A DNA stretch of 64,000 bases from Streptomyces sp. NBC_01549 (GCF_026339955.1 NZ_JAPEPW010000001.1:4583001-4647000), one strand, 5' to 3'. Positions 26,311-35,011 are shown, numbered from the stretch's first letter. Made by a program: numbers and translations. Notes: generated by a model not told the origin, from the letters alone.

Positions 26311-27294
26311 TTGCACAGCGAGCATCACTGGCGGTGATACGGCGCTTGCGTCCAGCCCTACCCTGTGGTTGTTGGGGGTGAGCAGGGGGCGTTGACTCGG
26401 CCCCGCGTCTCCGCAACTCCCGCGCTCTCGCGCGGATGTTGCGGGAGCCGTTCCGGTCTGCATGATCAACGAATCCGCAGTTCCGGCACGCGAACCAGGC
26501 CTGGGAGACCCGGTTCGCCTTGTCGATGTGCCCGCATTCGGCGCACGTACGCGAGGTGTACGCCGGATCGACGTACACCACTGGCACTCCCGCCCGGCGG
26601 GCCTTGTACGCGATGAAAGCACCCAGTTGGGCGAACGACCAGCTGGAATGGGTGGCCCGTTGGGGCTTGCGAAGCCGTACCCGCTCACGGATGCCCGTCA
26701 AGTCTTCCAGGGCGATTCCGCGACCGGTGCGTTCTGCCTCGGCCACCACGTGTTTCGCGATCTTGTGGTTGATGTCTTTCGCCCGCCGGGCCTCCTTGCG
26801 ACGCCGCTTCTTGGCGCGGCGGTTGGCGGACGGTGTGTCCTTCTTCTGCAACTTGGTCCGCAGGCCGCGCTCACGCGCGCGGAAGCGGTTCAGCTCGCGA
26901 CCGGCCATGATCTCGCCGTCCGAGGTGGTGGCGATGTTCACGACGCCCAGATCAATGCCGAGGAAGTCCACTGGATCGATATGCGGCTCGGCTTCGGGGA
27001 CCTCGCAGGTGGCGTTCAGAAACCACATGCCGTCGCGTTCCAGCAGGTCGGATTCGCCCTTGCGGTACTGGGCGAGAGTGGCGAGCTGCTCCGCCGAGGC
27101 GGTGAAGGCCACGTTCTTGACCCGCCCACCAGTGGTCCAGATCGAGACCGTGCGCTCGGCGATCTGCCAGGACAGCATCCGGTCGTCGTAAGGTTGCGCG
27201 CCGCGCGGCCGGAACGCGATCGGCTTTCCGGTGGCCTTGCGGTAGCGCTTCGAGCCGGGCCTGCCGAGATTTCCGGCCTTGAGGTTCGCTTTGA

Positions 27295-27324
27295 CACGGC
27301 AGCTGTAGTTCGTGAGGCGTGAGG
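27295..27324 (+). repeat. Left terminal inverted repeat of the IS701-like element
   Basis: Matches the complement of 28770-28799 at 28 of 30 positions: 21 exact, two mismatches, then CGTGAGG exact. TTTGA precedes it. Confidence 0.92.
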
Positions 27325-27395
27325 CATCGCCGCTGGCCAGCGTGGTGGGTGGGGTGCCTGCGGCAGGGGTACGGCCACCGGCATCGTGATCTTGT

Positions 27396-28763
27396 GTGAC
27401 GAAGAATCAAGAAGCGGTGGCCGCGCAGGCCACGGTAGTACACGCCGGGTGGGACGGGTTGTTCGAGGGGTTGATGGGCCGGTTCGCGAGCTGCTTCCCG
27501 CGCCGGGAGACCCGGCTGACCTGCCGGAACATGGTCTCTGGGCTGCTGATGGTCAAGGAATCGGCGAACTGCTGGTCGTTGGCCGAGGCGATCGGCCACA
27601 GCGGTCCGCATGTCCTGCAGCACTTCTTGTCGAGGGCCCGCTTCGACACCGAGGCAGTCCGCCGGTCGGTCGCGGCCTGGACGGTGGAGCAACTCGGCGA
27701 GAGGGAGGTGATGTTGGTGGTGGACGAGACGGGCGATGAGAAGTCGTCCCTCGACGCGGTCGGCGCGGCCCGGCAGTACTCCGGGGCGCTGGGCGGGATC
27801 GGGCTGTGCCAGGTCGCGGTACACCTCTCCTACGTGAGTGCCGAGGGGCACGCGCTGGTCGACCGTCGGCTGTACCTGGGCGAGGCATGGGCGGCGGACG
27901 ACGAGCGCCGTGAGCTGGTCGGGGTGCCCGACGAGAGGGTGTTCGCCACCAAGCCGCAACTGGCCGGCGACATGCTGGAGGACGCCCACGCCTCGGGGGT
28001 GCACACCGCGTGGGTGGCCGCCGACGAGGTCTACGGTGGACGGGAGTTGCGTGCGCGGATCCGTGCGCTGGGCTACGGCTACGCGATCGCGGTACCCACC
28101 AGCCACCGGGTCACCACCCCGGGCGCCGGGAAGAAGAAGGTCACCGCGCTGCTGGAGCGGGTGCCGAAGCGGGCCTGGATGCGGCTGAGGACCGGCCATG
28201 GCACCAAGGCCGAGCGGCTCTACGACTGGGCGATGATCGACGTGAACCCCGACGATGCGCCGCCCGGACAGGCCGCCGGGCACAGCCAGGTCCTGGTCCG
28301 ACGCCACCGCCGCACCGGCACCCTTTCCTTCTACCGGACCTGGCACCCCGACCCGCAGCCGATATCGGTGCTGGTCAGCGCGGTCTGCCGCAGGTGGCGG
28401 GTCGAGGAGGACTTCCAGGGAGCCAAGGGCCTGGCCCACCTCGACACCGGCCAGGTCACCTGCTGGACGTCCTGGCACCGCTGGAGCCTCATGTCAATGA
28501 TCGCCTACGCACTTCTGGCCGTCGGCGCCCTCCACGAGCGGCAACGCGCCCACCCCGCCAACTCCGACGACGAGTTGGCCATGGTGCCCGTCAGCCCGCG
28601 CGAACTCCTCGCGCTATTGCGGGTCTTCGCCCTGCCAAGGCCCCGCCAGGACACCGATCCGGCACACGCCCTGCGCTGGTCGAACTGGCGTCGCCGACAC
28701 CAGCATCGCGCGACGGCCTGCCACCGCCGCTGGAACAACGTCACAGCAGTGGCCATCGCATGA
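27396..28763 (+). CDS. IS701-family DDE transposase
   Basis: This 455-residue cut-and-paste transposase has the catalytic acids D110 (LVVDETGDEK), D210 (VAADEVYGG) and E337 or E338 (RRWRVEEDFQGAKG), with the long beta-strand insertion before the Glu typical of IS4-related families. The N-terminal 100 residues include the IS701 segment FASCFPRRETRLTCRNMVSGLL. The GTG start lies about 100 bases inside the left end; the stop is 36 bases before the right end. The reading frame is undamaged. Confidence 0.92.
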   Translation: MTKNQEAVAAQATVVHAGWDGLFEGLMGRFASCFPRRETRLTCRNMVSGLLMVKESANCWSLAEAIGHSGPHVLQHFLSRARFDTEAVRRSVAAWTVEQLGEREVMLVVDETGDEKSSLDAVGAARQYSGALGGIGLCQVAVHLSYVSAEGHALVDRRLYLGEAWAADDERRELVGVPDERVFATKPQLAGDMLEDAHASGVHTAWVAADEVYGGRELRARIRALGYGYAIAVPTSHRVTTPGAGKKKVTALLERVPKRAWMRLRTGHGTKAERLYDWAMIDVNPDDAPPGQAAGHSQVLVRRHRRTGTLSFYRTWHPDPQPISVLVSAVCRRWRVEEDFQGAKGLAHLDTGQVTCWTSWHRWSLMSMIAYALLAVGALHERQRAHPANSDDELAMVPVSPRELLALLRVFALPRPRQDTDPAHALRWSNWRRRHQHRATACHRRWNNVTAVAIA

Positions 28764-28769
28764 CAGGAA

Positions 28770-28799
28770 CCTCACGAGTCACGAACTACAGCTGCCGTG
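28770..28799 (-). repeat. Right terminal inverted repeat of the IS701-like element
   Basis: The partner of the left inverted repeat, followed directly by the second copy of TTTGA. The junction interrupts codon 84 of tnpB. Confidence 0.92.
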
Positions 28800-29067
28800 T
28801 TTGAGAGTCACGTATGCGTCGCACGTCTTCTTGATCACGTGTTGGGCGGCCTGTGCTCCCAGCTGCCAACGCTCCTTGGCCAGTTCGTAGGTGACCTTGC
28901 GCAGCGCGAAGTTCTTGAATTCCTTGCGCTCGAACGCGACCTTGCTGACCCAGGTGGCGGCCTCATTGCAAGCGAGCAGCGTCGCCTCGAGCGCCGTCGC
29001 CTGGTCGGGCGTCGGTAGGAGCCTGACCTGCATCATTAACTTCACGATCACCGAACCTACATGTCTG

Positions 29068-29084
29068 TGCGATCTGCAATCGCA
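29068..29084. promoter_or_regulatory. Palindrome upstream of tnpB (element left end)
   Basis: TGCGAT and ATCGCA flank CTGCA in AT-rich DNA 17 bases before the tnpB start. It may be the left-end hairpin of the element or an operator. Related words (GCAGATTGCA) occur again at 29117-29126. Confidence 0.5.
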
Positions 29085-29545
29085 TATTCGATACCTATCA
29101 CCGTATTGAGTTAATTTGCAGATTGCATGATGAATTACTCTGCTCGATGGAGATGCCCGGTAAGTTCCGATAGTGCACATCAGGAGCTGTGTGGACCGCA
29201 CCCCACGGCCGACGCGCAATCCGGGGAACCGGACCGTGCAACCGCCCGACTGTCACGGTGGTACGGGGAGGGGAATGAGTGGGGCGGCAGGGGCGGCAAT
29301 CCGGCTGGCACCCGAGTGAGGCCGATTTGGTGGGACCCTACAGCATGCGCCCAACCTCTCCCCCGGGACAAAACCATCCCACCTCAGTGACCAGCATCAC
29401 GCCCCGATAGGTGTACACGGCCTCCTTTGTAAGGGCTCCACCAAGCCCTGGATCCCCGCTTTGTCGACCGCACACGGTGATCCACCCGTCCCCCTGGGAT
29501 AGCGTCACCGTGTCCCGACCCCCCCCGTCACCCGCCGGAGTCCCC
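29085..29545. other. Intergenic region before bioY
   Basis: The first 55 bases are AT-rich and belong to the tnpB element; the rest has normal GC. I see no gene, no remains of the dioxygenase N-terminus and no clear BirA or BioQ operator, though the bioY promoter should lie here. Confidence 0.5.
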
Positions 29546-30136
29546 ATGAGCACCGCTGCCGTCACCCCCCGCCCAGGCATCCGCCCCGGCGAGGTCCTCG
29601 CCGACCTGCTCCCGGCCTCCCGCGTCAGGGACACCGCCCTCGTGCTCGGCGGCGCCGCCCTCACCGGCCTCGCCGCCCAGATCTCTCTGCCCGTACCGGG
29701 CTCCCCGGTCCCGGTGACCGGCCAGACCTTCGCCGCCCTCCTCGTCGGCACGGCCCTCGGCACGGGCCGCGGCTTCCTCTCGCTCGCGCTCTACGCCCTC
29801 GTCGGCATGGCCGGCATGCCGTGGTTCGCCGACGGCGGCTCCGGCACCGCCGCCCCGTCCCTCGGCTACATCCTTGGCATGATGTTCGCCTCCGCCGCCG
29901 TGGGCGCCCTCGCCCGGCGCGGCGCCGACCGCTCGTTCCTGCGCATGGCGGGCACGATGCTGCTGGGCGAGGCGATCATCTACGCTGTCGGCCTTCCGTA
30001 CCTGGCCGCCGCCACCGGCATGTCGCTGAGCGCGACCCTCGCGGCGGGGTTCACCCCGTTCCTGATCGGCGACGCCCTGAAGGCGGCGCTGGCGATGGGC
30101 GTCCTGCCGACCGCCTGGAAGTTCCTCAACCGCTGA
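29546..30136 (+). CDS. bioY: BioY-family biotin transporter
   Basis: This 196-residue membrane protein is the substrate-binding (S) unit of ECF-type biotin uptake. Six helices, the GxGxxxxLALYxLVGMAGMPWFA block (near 70-93) and SLGYILGMMFASAAVGALA are family hallmarks. No bioM (ATPase) or bioN (EcfT) gene is adjacent, so it either works alone or shares an energising module encoded elsewhere; both cases are known for BioY. The ATG with GGAG 6 bases upstream is preferred over a longer frame. A very strong terminator follows. Confidence 0.92.
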   Translation: MSTAAVTPRPGIRPGEVLADLLPASRVRDTALVLGGAALTGLAAQISLPVPGSPVPVTGQTFAALLVGTALGTGRGFLSLALYALVGMAGMPWFADGGSGTAAPSLGYILGMMFASAAVGALARRGADRSFLRMAGTMLLGEAIIYAVGLPYLAAATGMSLSATLAAGFTPFLIGDALKAALAMGVLPTAWKFLNR

Positions 30137-30150
30137 GGCCGTAGTTCCCT

Positions 30151-30203
30151 CGCGAGAGGCTCGCCGGGTCGTACTCCGACGTCGACCCGGCGAGCCTCTC
30201 GCG
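30151..30203. terminator. Bidirectional terminator after bioY
   Basis: A perfect 21-bp stem with an 11-base loop, followed by GTTTCG. It is shared with the convergent surface-protein gene. Confidence 0.88.
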
Positions 30204-30272
30204 CGTTTCGGGCCCGGGATGTCGGAGAAGGCGGGCCGGGACGCCGCGCACACGGCGTCCCGGCCCACGCCG

Positions 30273-30998
30273 TCACGCCTGCGGCTGCCGGCGAGGCCGC
30301 CGTTGGGCCCACCACATCCCCGCCGCCCCGACGGAGACGAGCGCCGCCCCCGCCGCGCCGAGCGGCAGAAGGTCACTCCCGGCGCCGGTCTTGGGCAACT
30401 GGTCGCCGCCGGGTGTCACCGGCTTGTTCTCGGTGTCGAGCAACAGCGGAGTGGCCGGGGCGTTCGGCGACGGGTTCGTCGTACCGAACGGCACCGGTCC
30501 CTGCTGCCAGAACGTCTTCTTCCCGTCGCTGTCCTGAACCGGCAGGCAGATCTTTCCGGTCTTGCTCAGATCGAAGGTCGCGGCGACGGCGTACGACCGC
30601 GACTTTCCGGCCGCGAGATTACCGACTTCGCACACGAATCCACTGTTCGAACCCTTGGGCAGATCCTTGTCCGCCATGGCGGAACAACCCTTGACGCTCT
30701 TGACCTTCAGACCGTCGAAGCCGACCACCAAAAGCCGGATCTTTCCGCTGTCCTTGGTCCCCTCGTTCTTCACCGTGGCGGTCAGCGCCGTTTCGTGCGA
30801 GCTGTTGTCCACCGAGATCTTCTCGGGCAACAACGTGGTCAGCTTCACGCCCGCCGGCGCCGGGTCCACGACCTTTCCCCCCTTGCTGGTACCCGGTCCC
30901 TGGTCGTCCGCGACGGCAGTGAAGGAAAGGATCATCACGGCCGAGAAAGATGCCGTGAGCAGCGATCCCGCGATGGTCGTCGTGTGACGAGAACTCAT
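30273..30998 (-). CDS. Sortase-anchored surface protein (LPKTG motif)
   Basis: This 241-residue protein has a signal peptide (1-30), a beta-rich external domain with three cysteines (about residues 45-175), a Pro/Thr linker, LPKTG at 201-205, a membrane helix (208-231) and a basic tail RRPRRQPQA. This is the layout of a sortase substrate. Streptomyces class E sortases prefer LAXTG, so LPKTG implies another sortase or relaxed specificity. The ATG has AAGGGGG upstream. It is divergent from a membrane kinase. The ligand or role is unknown. Confidence 0.85.
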   Translation of the reverse strand: MSSRHTTTIAGSLLTASFSAVMILSFTAVADDQGPGTSKGGKVVDPAPAGVKLTTLLPEKISVDNSSHETALTATVKNEGTKDSGKIRLLVVGFDGLKVKSVKGCSAMADKDLPKGSNSGFVCEVGNLAAGKSRSYAVAATFDLSKTGKICLPVQDSDGKKTFWQQGPVPFGTTNPSPNAPATPLLLDTENKPVTPGGDQLPKTGAGSDLLPLGAAGAALVSVGAAGMWWAQRRPRRQPQA

Positions 30999-31185
30999 GT
31001 TCGTCCCCCTTGGCTGCGCCTGAATTCGCAGTACTTGAAGAGGTACCACAAGATTTCTCCGCACTATGCTGGTACGGCATGAAGTGTGACCATTGTGTTT
31101 CTGCTGTGGCGGACGATTGTGGCGGGTGTTGAGGGGGTGCAGGGGATTGACGGGGAATGCGAGTGGCGGTGTTCCGGGATTATTG

Positions 31186-33216
31186 GTGACGGGTCGATAT
31201 CGGCTGGCCGAGAGTATCGGCCAGGGGGGAATGGGGCGGGTGTGGCGAGCCACCGACGAAATGCTCGACCGGCAGGTCGCCGTCAAGGAAATGCGGATCG
31301 ACGGACTCGACCCGGAGGACACCCGAACCCGCCGCGAACGCACTCTGCGCGAAGCCAGGGCCACGGCCCGGATCGACCATCCCAATGTCGTGCGCATCTA
31401 CGACGTCGTGGACCAGGGCGAGCGGCTGTGGATCGTCATGGAACTCGTCGCGGGCCGCTCCCTCGAACAACTCGTGGTCGAGGACGGCCCGCTCGACCCG
31501 CCCACCGCGGCTCGTCTCGGGCTCGAACTGGTCGCGGCGCTGCGCCAGGTGCACGCCGGGGGAGTACTGCACCGGGACATCAAGCCGGGCAACGTCCTGG
31601 TCGAGCGGCGCGGCCACCGTGTCGTCCTCACCGACTTCGGCATCGCCGCGCTGCAGGACGCGGAGGCGCTCACCATGGTCGGGATGCTGGTCGGTTCCCC
31701 CGACTACATGGCACCCGAGCGCGTCTCCGGCCGCCCCCAGGGCCCGCCGTCCGACATCTGGTCCCTGGGCGCGACGCTCAGCGCGGCCCTCGGTGGCCGC
31801 TCGCCGTTCTCCCGTTCGACCACCCTGGCGACGTTGCACGCGGTCCTGTACGAGGAGCCCGAACTTCCTTCCACGGCTGGTGACTTGGGGGAGATCCTGG
31901 CCGCCCTGCTGGAGAAGGAGCCGTCGACCCGACCGGGCCTGGAGGAACTGGAGACGGCGTTGCGCCCGATCGCGTTCCCCCGACCGGAGGAGACCGAATC
32001 CCCGTCCCCGGAAACGGGACTCGTACCCGAACCAGCGCCGAAATCACCGGAATCACCGGAATCACCGGAAGCGCCAGAGACACGGGCATCACCGGAAGCG
32101 TCAGATACATCAGATACATCAGATACATCGGAGACACCGGAGGCATCCGAGACGCCAGAGGTGGGAGGGACGGCTGAGCCTCCCGACGCACCGGAGAAGA
32201 CGGAGACGCCGGAATCCGCGCCACCCCCCGTCCCTCCGTTCCACCAGGAGTCGCCCACGCGCGCACTCCTGGACGTGAGCCTCATACGCGCCGCGCAACA
32301 CCCCCCGCCCCAGCGGGACCCCGAACCGACCCCCGTACCGACCCCCGAGCCGGACCTCGTACAGGACGCCATCCCGGAGCCCGACCCCACACCCGCGCCT
32401 GCACCCGACCCCACCCCCACCCCCACACCCGAACCCAGCGCACCCCCGCGGCTTCCCGAACCCCCCTCCCTCGCCACACACACCACGGTCTCCCGCGTGA
32501 TGATCACGCCGCCGGGCGAACTCCCCCGCCCCGCCGTGCCCTCCGCCCCACGGCGGAGCCGGCGCCGGATGGGCCTGGCCGCCGCCGGGGGTGTGGTGGT
32601 CGTGGGAGCCGTCGTAGGGCTCGTCTTGACGCAGACCGGCGGCTCCTCCCACGACACGACCGGCGCGCTCACTCCGACCTCGACCTCGACCGCGCCATCG
32701 TCCTTGTCGAAGTCACCGAACTCCGCACAGAACCCGTCCGCCACCCCCTCCTCCCCACCCCCCACCGTCGACGGCACGTCACGCCCGCCGAGCCTGCCGG
32801 CGGGCGCCCGGAAGGAGGCCGGGCTGTACGCGTGGACGCCGCCGCAGGGCTGGCAGCGGGTGGCGCAGAGCGGTTCCGAGGTGCACTACACCTCGCCCGA
32901 CCGCGCGCAGGAGATCGTGGCCAACGCGACCCCGGCCCGGGGTGACCTGTTGGCGCAGTGGCAGCAGGCGGAGGTGGACACCAGCAAGGGCCTGAACTAC
33001 CGCCGGATCCGCCTGGAGCGCACCACGTTCCGTGGCGCGCCCGCGGTCGTCTGGGAGTACACCGTCACGGCCAAGGGCCGGCTCTGGCACGTCCGACTGC
33101 TCGGCTTCCGCTCCGGTGGCACGTCGTACGAGATCAGCACCTGGTACCACCCCGACATCGAGGCGACCGCGCTCCCCGTCTACGACGAGGTCAAGAAGAG
33201 CTTCACGCCCCTGTGA
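31186..33216 (+). CDS. Membrane-anchored Ser/Thr protein kinase (PknB type)
   Basis: The 676-residue protein has a Hanks-type kinase domain (about 5-262): P-loop GQGGMG 12-17, K34, HRD 129-131, DFG 150-152, and APE in YMAPERV. A 200-residue Pro/Glu/Ser/Thr linker follows, then one membrane helix (462-483) and an external domain of about 130 residues with no PASTA repeats. The GTG start places the kinase at the N-terminus; a TTG start 93 bases earlier is possible but gives a Cys-rich leader without homology. The linker contains two 9-bp tandem arrays. It is divergent from the LPKTG gene. Confidence 0.88.
   Translation: MTGRYRLAESIGQGGMGRVWRATDEMLDRQVAVKEMRIDGLDPEDTRTRRERTLREARATARIDHPNVVRIYDVVDQGERLWIVMELVAGRSLEQLVVEDGPLDPPTAARLGLELVAALRQVHAGGVLHRDIKPGNVLVERRGHRVVLTDFGIAALQDAEALTMVGMLVGSPDYMAPERVSGRPQGPPSDIWSLGATLSAALGGRSPFSRSTTLATLHAVLYEEPELPSTAGDLGEILAALLEKEPSTRPGLEELETALRPIAFPRPEETESPSPETGLVPEPAPKSPESPESPEAPETRASPEASDTSDTSDTSETPEASETPEVGGTAEPPDAPEKTETPESAPPPVPPFHQESPTRALLDVSLIRAAQHPPPQRDPEPTPVPTPEPDLVQDAIPEPDPTPAPAPDPTPTPTPEPSAPPRLPEPPSLATHTTVSRVMITPPGELPRPAVPSAPRRSRRRMGLAAAGGVVVVGAVVGLVLTQTGGSSHDTTGALTPTSTSTAPSSLSKSPNSAQNPSATPSSPPPTVDGTSRPPSLPAGARKEAGLYAWTPPQGWQRVAQSGSEVHYTSPDRAQEIVANATPARGDLLAQWQQAEVDTSKGLNYRRIRLERTTFRGAPAVVWEYTVTAKGRLWHVRLLGFRSGGTSYEISTWYHPDIEATALPVYDEVKKSFTPL
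32044..32070 (+). repeat. Tandem 9-bp repeat in the kinase linker (first array)
   Basis: TCACCGGAA is present three times in a row and once more at about 32085. Each unit adds three residues of a Ser/Pro/Glu pattern in frame. Confidence 0.8.
32101..32127 (+). repeat. Tandem 9-bp repeat in the kinase linker (second array)
   Basis: TCAGATACA is present three times exactly, coding for a Ser/Asp/Thr triplet. Its low GC and ATA codon-like content are unlike the surrounding gene. Confidence 0.8.
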
Positions 33217-33223
33217 ACAGATA

Positions 33224-33263
33224 GGGGAGGGGCCCGGCGGCAGCTGCCGCCGGGCCCCTCCCC
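33224..33263. terminator. Perfect 40-base palindrome, terminator of the kinase and permease genes
   Basis: All 20 bases of the left half pair with the right half with no loop, centred on CAGCTG. It lies between two convergent stops. Confidence 0.85.
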
Positions 33264-33297
33264 CTCACCGAATCCGCCGAACACCGCGTCCGGGTGC

Positions 33298-34773
33298 TCA
33301 GGCCTCCGACGTGGCGTCGACCGGCTCCCCGGCGCCCACCGGCTCGGTCGCCGCGGAGCCGCCGAGCTTCTGCTTCACGAAGGCGATCACGAGCACGATC
33401 GCGGCGACGAGCAGCGACAGCAGGACGGTCTCGCGTCCGTCGTGTTCCGTGTCGGTCAGCATGTAGCCGAGGACGAAGACGATCAGCGCGGCCGTCGCCC
33501 AGGTCAGGTAGGGGTACAGCCACATCTTCACGACCAGCTTCTCCGGCGCCTCGCGCTGGATGATCTTCCGCATCCGCAGTTGCGAGAAGCAGATGACCAG
33601 CCAGACGAACAGGGCGACCGCGCCGGAGGAGTTGACGAGGAAGAGGAAGACCGAGTCCGGGAACTTGTAGTTGAAGAAGACGGCGACGAAGCCGAAGACG
33701 ACCGAGACGACGATCGCGGCCATCGGCACACCGCGCGAGGTGGTCTTCGCGAACGCCTTGGGCGCGTCACCGCGCTCGCCGAGCGAGAACGCCATCCGGG
33801 AGGCCGTGTAGAGCCCGGAGTTGAGGCAGGAGAGCACGGAGGTCAGCACGATGAAGTTCATGATCTGACCGGCGTGCGCGATGCCGAGGGAGTCGAGGGC
33901 GGCGACGTACGAGCCCTTGTCCTTGATGGAGGGGTCGTTCCACGGCAGCAGGGACACGACGATGAGGATCGAGCCGAGGTAGAAGACGGCGATGCGCCAG
34001 ATGATGCTGTTGGTGGACTTGGTGACGGCTCGCTGCGGGTCCTCGGACTCACCGGCGGCGAGGGTGGCGATCTCGCTGCCCATGAAGGAGAAGACGACCA
34101 GGAGCACACCGGTGAGGATCGCGCCGGGCCCGTGCGGCAGGAAGCCGCCGTGGTCGCTCAGATTCCCCAGGCCGGCCTTCGGGGCGTCGACACCCGGCAG
34201 CACGCCGAAGATCGCGAGCGCGCCGACGACGATGAACGCGCCGATCGCCACGACCTTGATCCCTGCGAACCAGAACTCGAACTCTCCGTACGAGCCGACG
34301 GAGACCAGGTTGGTCGCGGTGAGCACGATCATCACGATGAGCGCCCAGCCCCACTGCGGTACGGCGGGCACCCATCCTTCGAGGATCTTGGCCCCCGCGG
34401 TCGCCTCGACGGCGAGCACGACCACCCAGAAGAACCAGTAGAGCCAGCCGATCGAGAAACCGGCCCAGCGCCCGAGGGCGCGGTCCGCGTGTGCGGAGAA
34501 CGAACCGGAGGTCGGGTTCGCGGCGGACATCTCGCCCAGCATCCGCATCACCAGCACCACGAGCGTGCCGACGAGGGCGTAGGAGAGGAGGATGCCGGGC
34601 CCTGCGGTGGCGATACCGGAGCTGGAGCCCACGAAGAGGCCGGCGCCGATGACGCCACCGATGGCGATCATGGTCAGATGACGGTTCTTGAGTCCGGCCT
34701 GGAGGCCCGAACCGGGTTCTCCGGGGCCTCCGTGGCCGCTTGCGGCCTTTGTGGGGGTCGGCTGCGAGGTCAT
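33298..34773 (-). CDS. Amino-acid permease (APC superfamily, GABA-permease type)
   Basis: This 491-residue transporter has 12 helices and the same signatures as the permease at 24-26 kb: HLTMIAIGGVIGAGLFVGSS near residue 32, RMLGEMSAANPTSGSFSAHADRALG and REAPEKLVVKMW. It most resembles GabP/AnsP-like proton symporters. The ATG at MTSQPTPTK was chosen because GGAAT lies about 8 bases before it; an upstream extension encodes no helix. The N-terminal 25 residues form a Gly/Pro-rich tail absent from the first permease. Confidence 0.9.
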   Translation of the reverse strand: MTSQPTPTKAASGHGGPGEPGSGLQAGLKNRHLTMIAIGGVIGAGLFVGSSSGIATAGPGILLSYALVGTLVVLVMRMLGEMSAANPTSGSFSAHADRALGRWAGFSIGWLYWFFWVVVLAVEATAGAKILEGWVPAVPQWGWALIVMIVLTATNLVSVGSYGEFEFWFAGIKVVAIGAFIVVGALAIFGVLPGVDAPKAGLGNLSDHGGFLPHGPGAILTGVLLVVFSFMGSEIATLAAGESEDPQRAVTKSTNSIIWRIAVFYLGSILIVVSLLPWNDPSIKDKGSYVAALDSLGIAHAGQIMNFIVLTSVLSCLNSGLYTASRMAFSLGERGDAPKAFAKTTSRGVPMAAIVVSVVFGFVAVFFNYKFPDSVFLFLVNSSGAVALFVWLVICFSQLRMRKIIQREAPEKLVVKMWLYPYLTWATAALIVFVLGYMLTDTEHDGRETVLLSLLVAAIVLVIAFVKQKLGGSAATEPVGAGEPVDATSEA

Positions 34774-35011
34774 AGGGGGGATTCCTTTGCGCCGGGTGAG
34801 CAGATTCCCGTACGAGCGGTGTACGGGCCCGCGCGGGTCCTTGTAGGGACCCTGTAACGAGCCGGTCCAGTGAATCGGAGGCAAAGGGATTCGTGAACCT
34901 TTGAATCCAGATCGTTACTTGAGGTTTCCTTGAGGTTTGTAGACTTACTCGCACTTTTCACCGGCGGCACCCGGCGAGTCCGATCCGAAACAGCCGTGTC
35001 ACACTCGGACC

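Larger units (their letters stand above)
26158..26420 (-). ncRNA. Putative omega RNA (reRNA) overlapping the tnpB 3' end
   Basis: In tnpB elements a guide RNA is usually made from the 3' end of tnpB through the element's right end, with the guide drawn from flanking DNA. This region has the expected features: a hairpin on the tnpB stop codon, a second hairpin near the element edge, and an edge abutting the dioxygenase remnant. The guide would then come from that remnant (below about 26157). This is inference from position and structure; no RNA is demonstrated. Confidence 0.35.
27295..28799 (+). mobile_element. IS701-like insertion sequence, complete, 1505 bp
   Basis: The ends are 30-bp inverted repeats with 28 matches (27295-27324 and 28770-28799), beginning CACGGCAGCTGTAGTTCGTG. 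A 5-bp target duplication, TTTGA, flanks it at 27290-27294 and 28800-28804. It carries one transposase gene. It is inserted in tnpB in the opposite direction to that gene. All parts look intact, so it may be active. Confidence 0.93.
26297..29051 (-). pseudogene. tnpB: tnpB (RNA-guided nuclease of IS605 type), split by an insertion sequence
   Basis: The 5' part (84 codons, from a GTG giving MIVKLMMQVRLLPTPDQA) lies at 28800-29051 and the 3' part at 26297-27289. Joining them across a 5-bp duplication restores a 414-residue protein with no frame loss (CDAYVTLK then ANLKAGNLGRPG). RuvC residues are all kept: D197 (GIDLG), E279 (LEDL), D362 (HADRNGS). The zinc finger is C333, C336, C352, C355. TnpB is an RNA-guided DNA endonuclease that helps such elements persist. 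Now only fragments can be made. The insertion appears recent since no other damage is seen. Confidence 0.9.
26158..29140 (-). mobile_element. IS605/IS1341-type tnpB element, interrupted by a second IS
   Basis: The element carries a tnpB gene and no tnpA (Y1 transposase) gene, so it would need a transposase supplied in trans. Both ends have hairpin-forming sequences: 26179-26211 and 26289-26310 on the 3' side and 29068-29084 on the 5' side. The exact ends cannot be fixed; the left limit is set where TauD homology stops and the right limit where AT-rich sequence gives way to normal GC. A 1505-base IS701-like element lies inside it. Confidence 0.7.

Noticed and set aside
26952..28478. 508-codon minus-strand frame across the IS701-like element
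   Set aside because: It is antisense to the transposase and reads tnpB out of frame; the catalytic motifs lie in other frames.
31093..31185. Extended N-terminus of the kinase from a TTG start
   Set aside because: The added residues are Cys/Gly/Arg-rich without homology and lack a ribosome site; the kinase fold starts right after the GTG at 31186.
32041..32140. Short tandem repeats as a CRISPR-like array
   Set aside because: Units are 9 bases, direct and within a reading frame; no spacers or cas genes occur.
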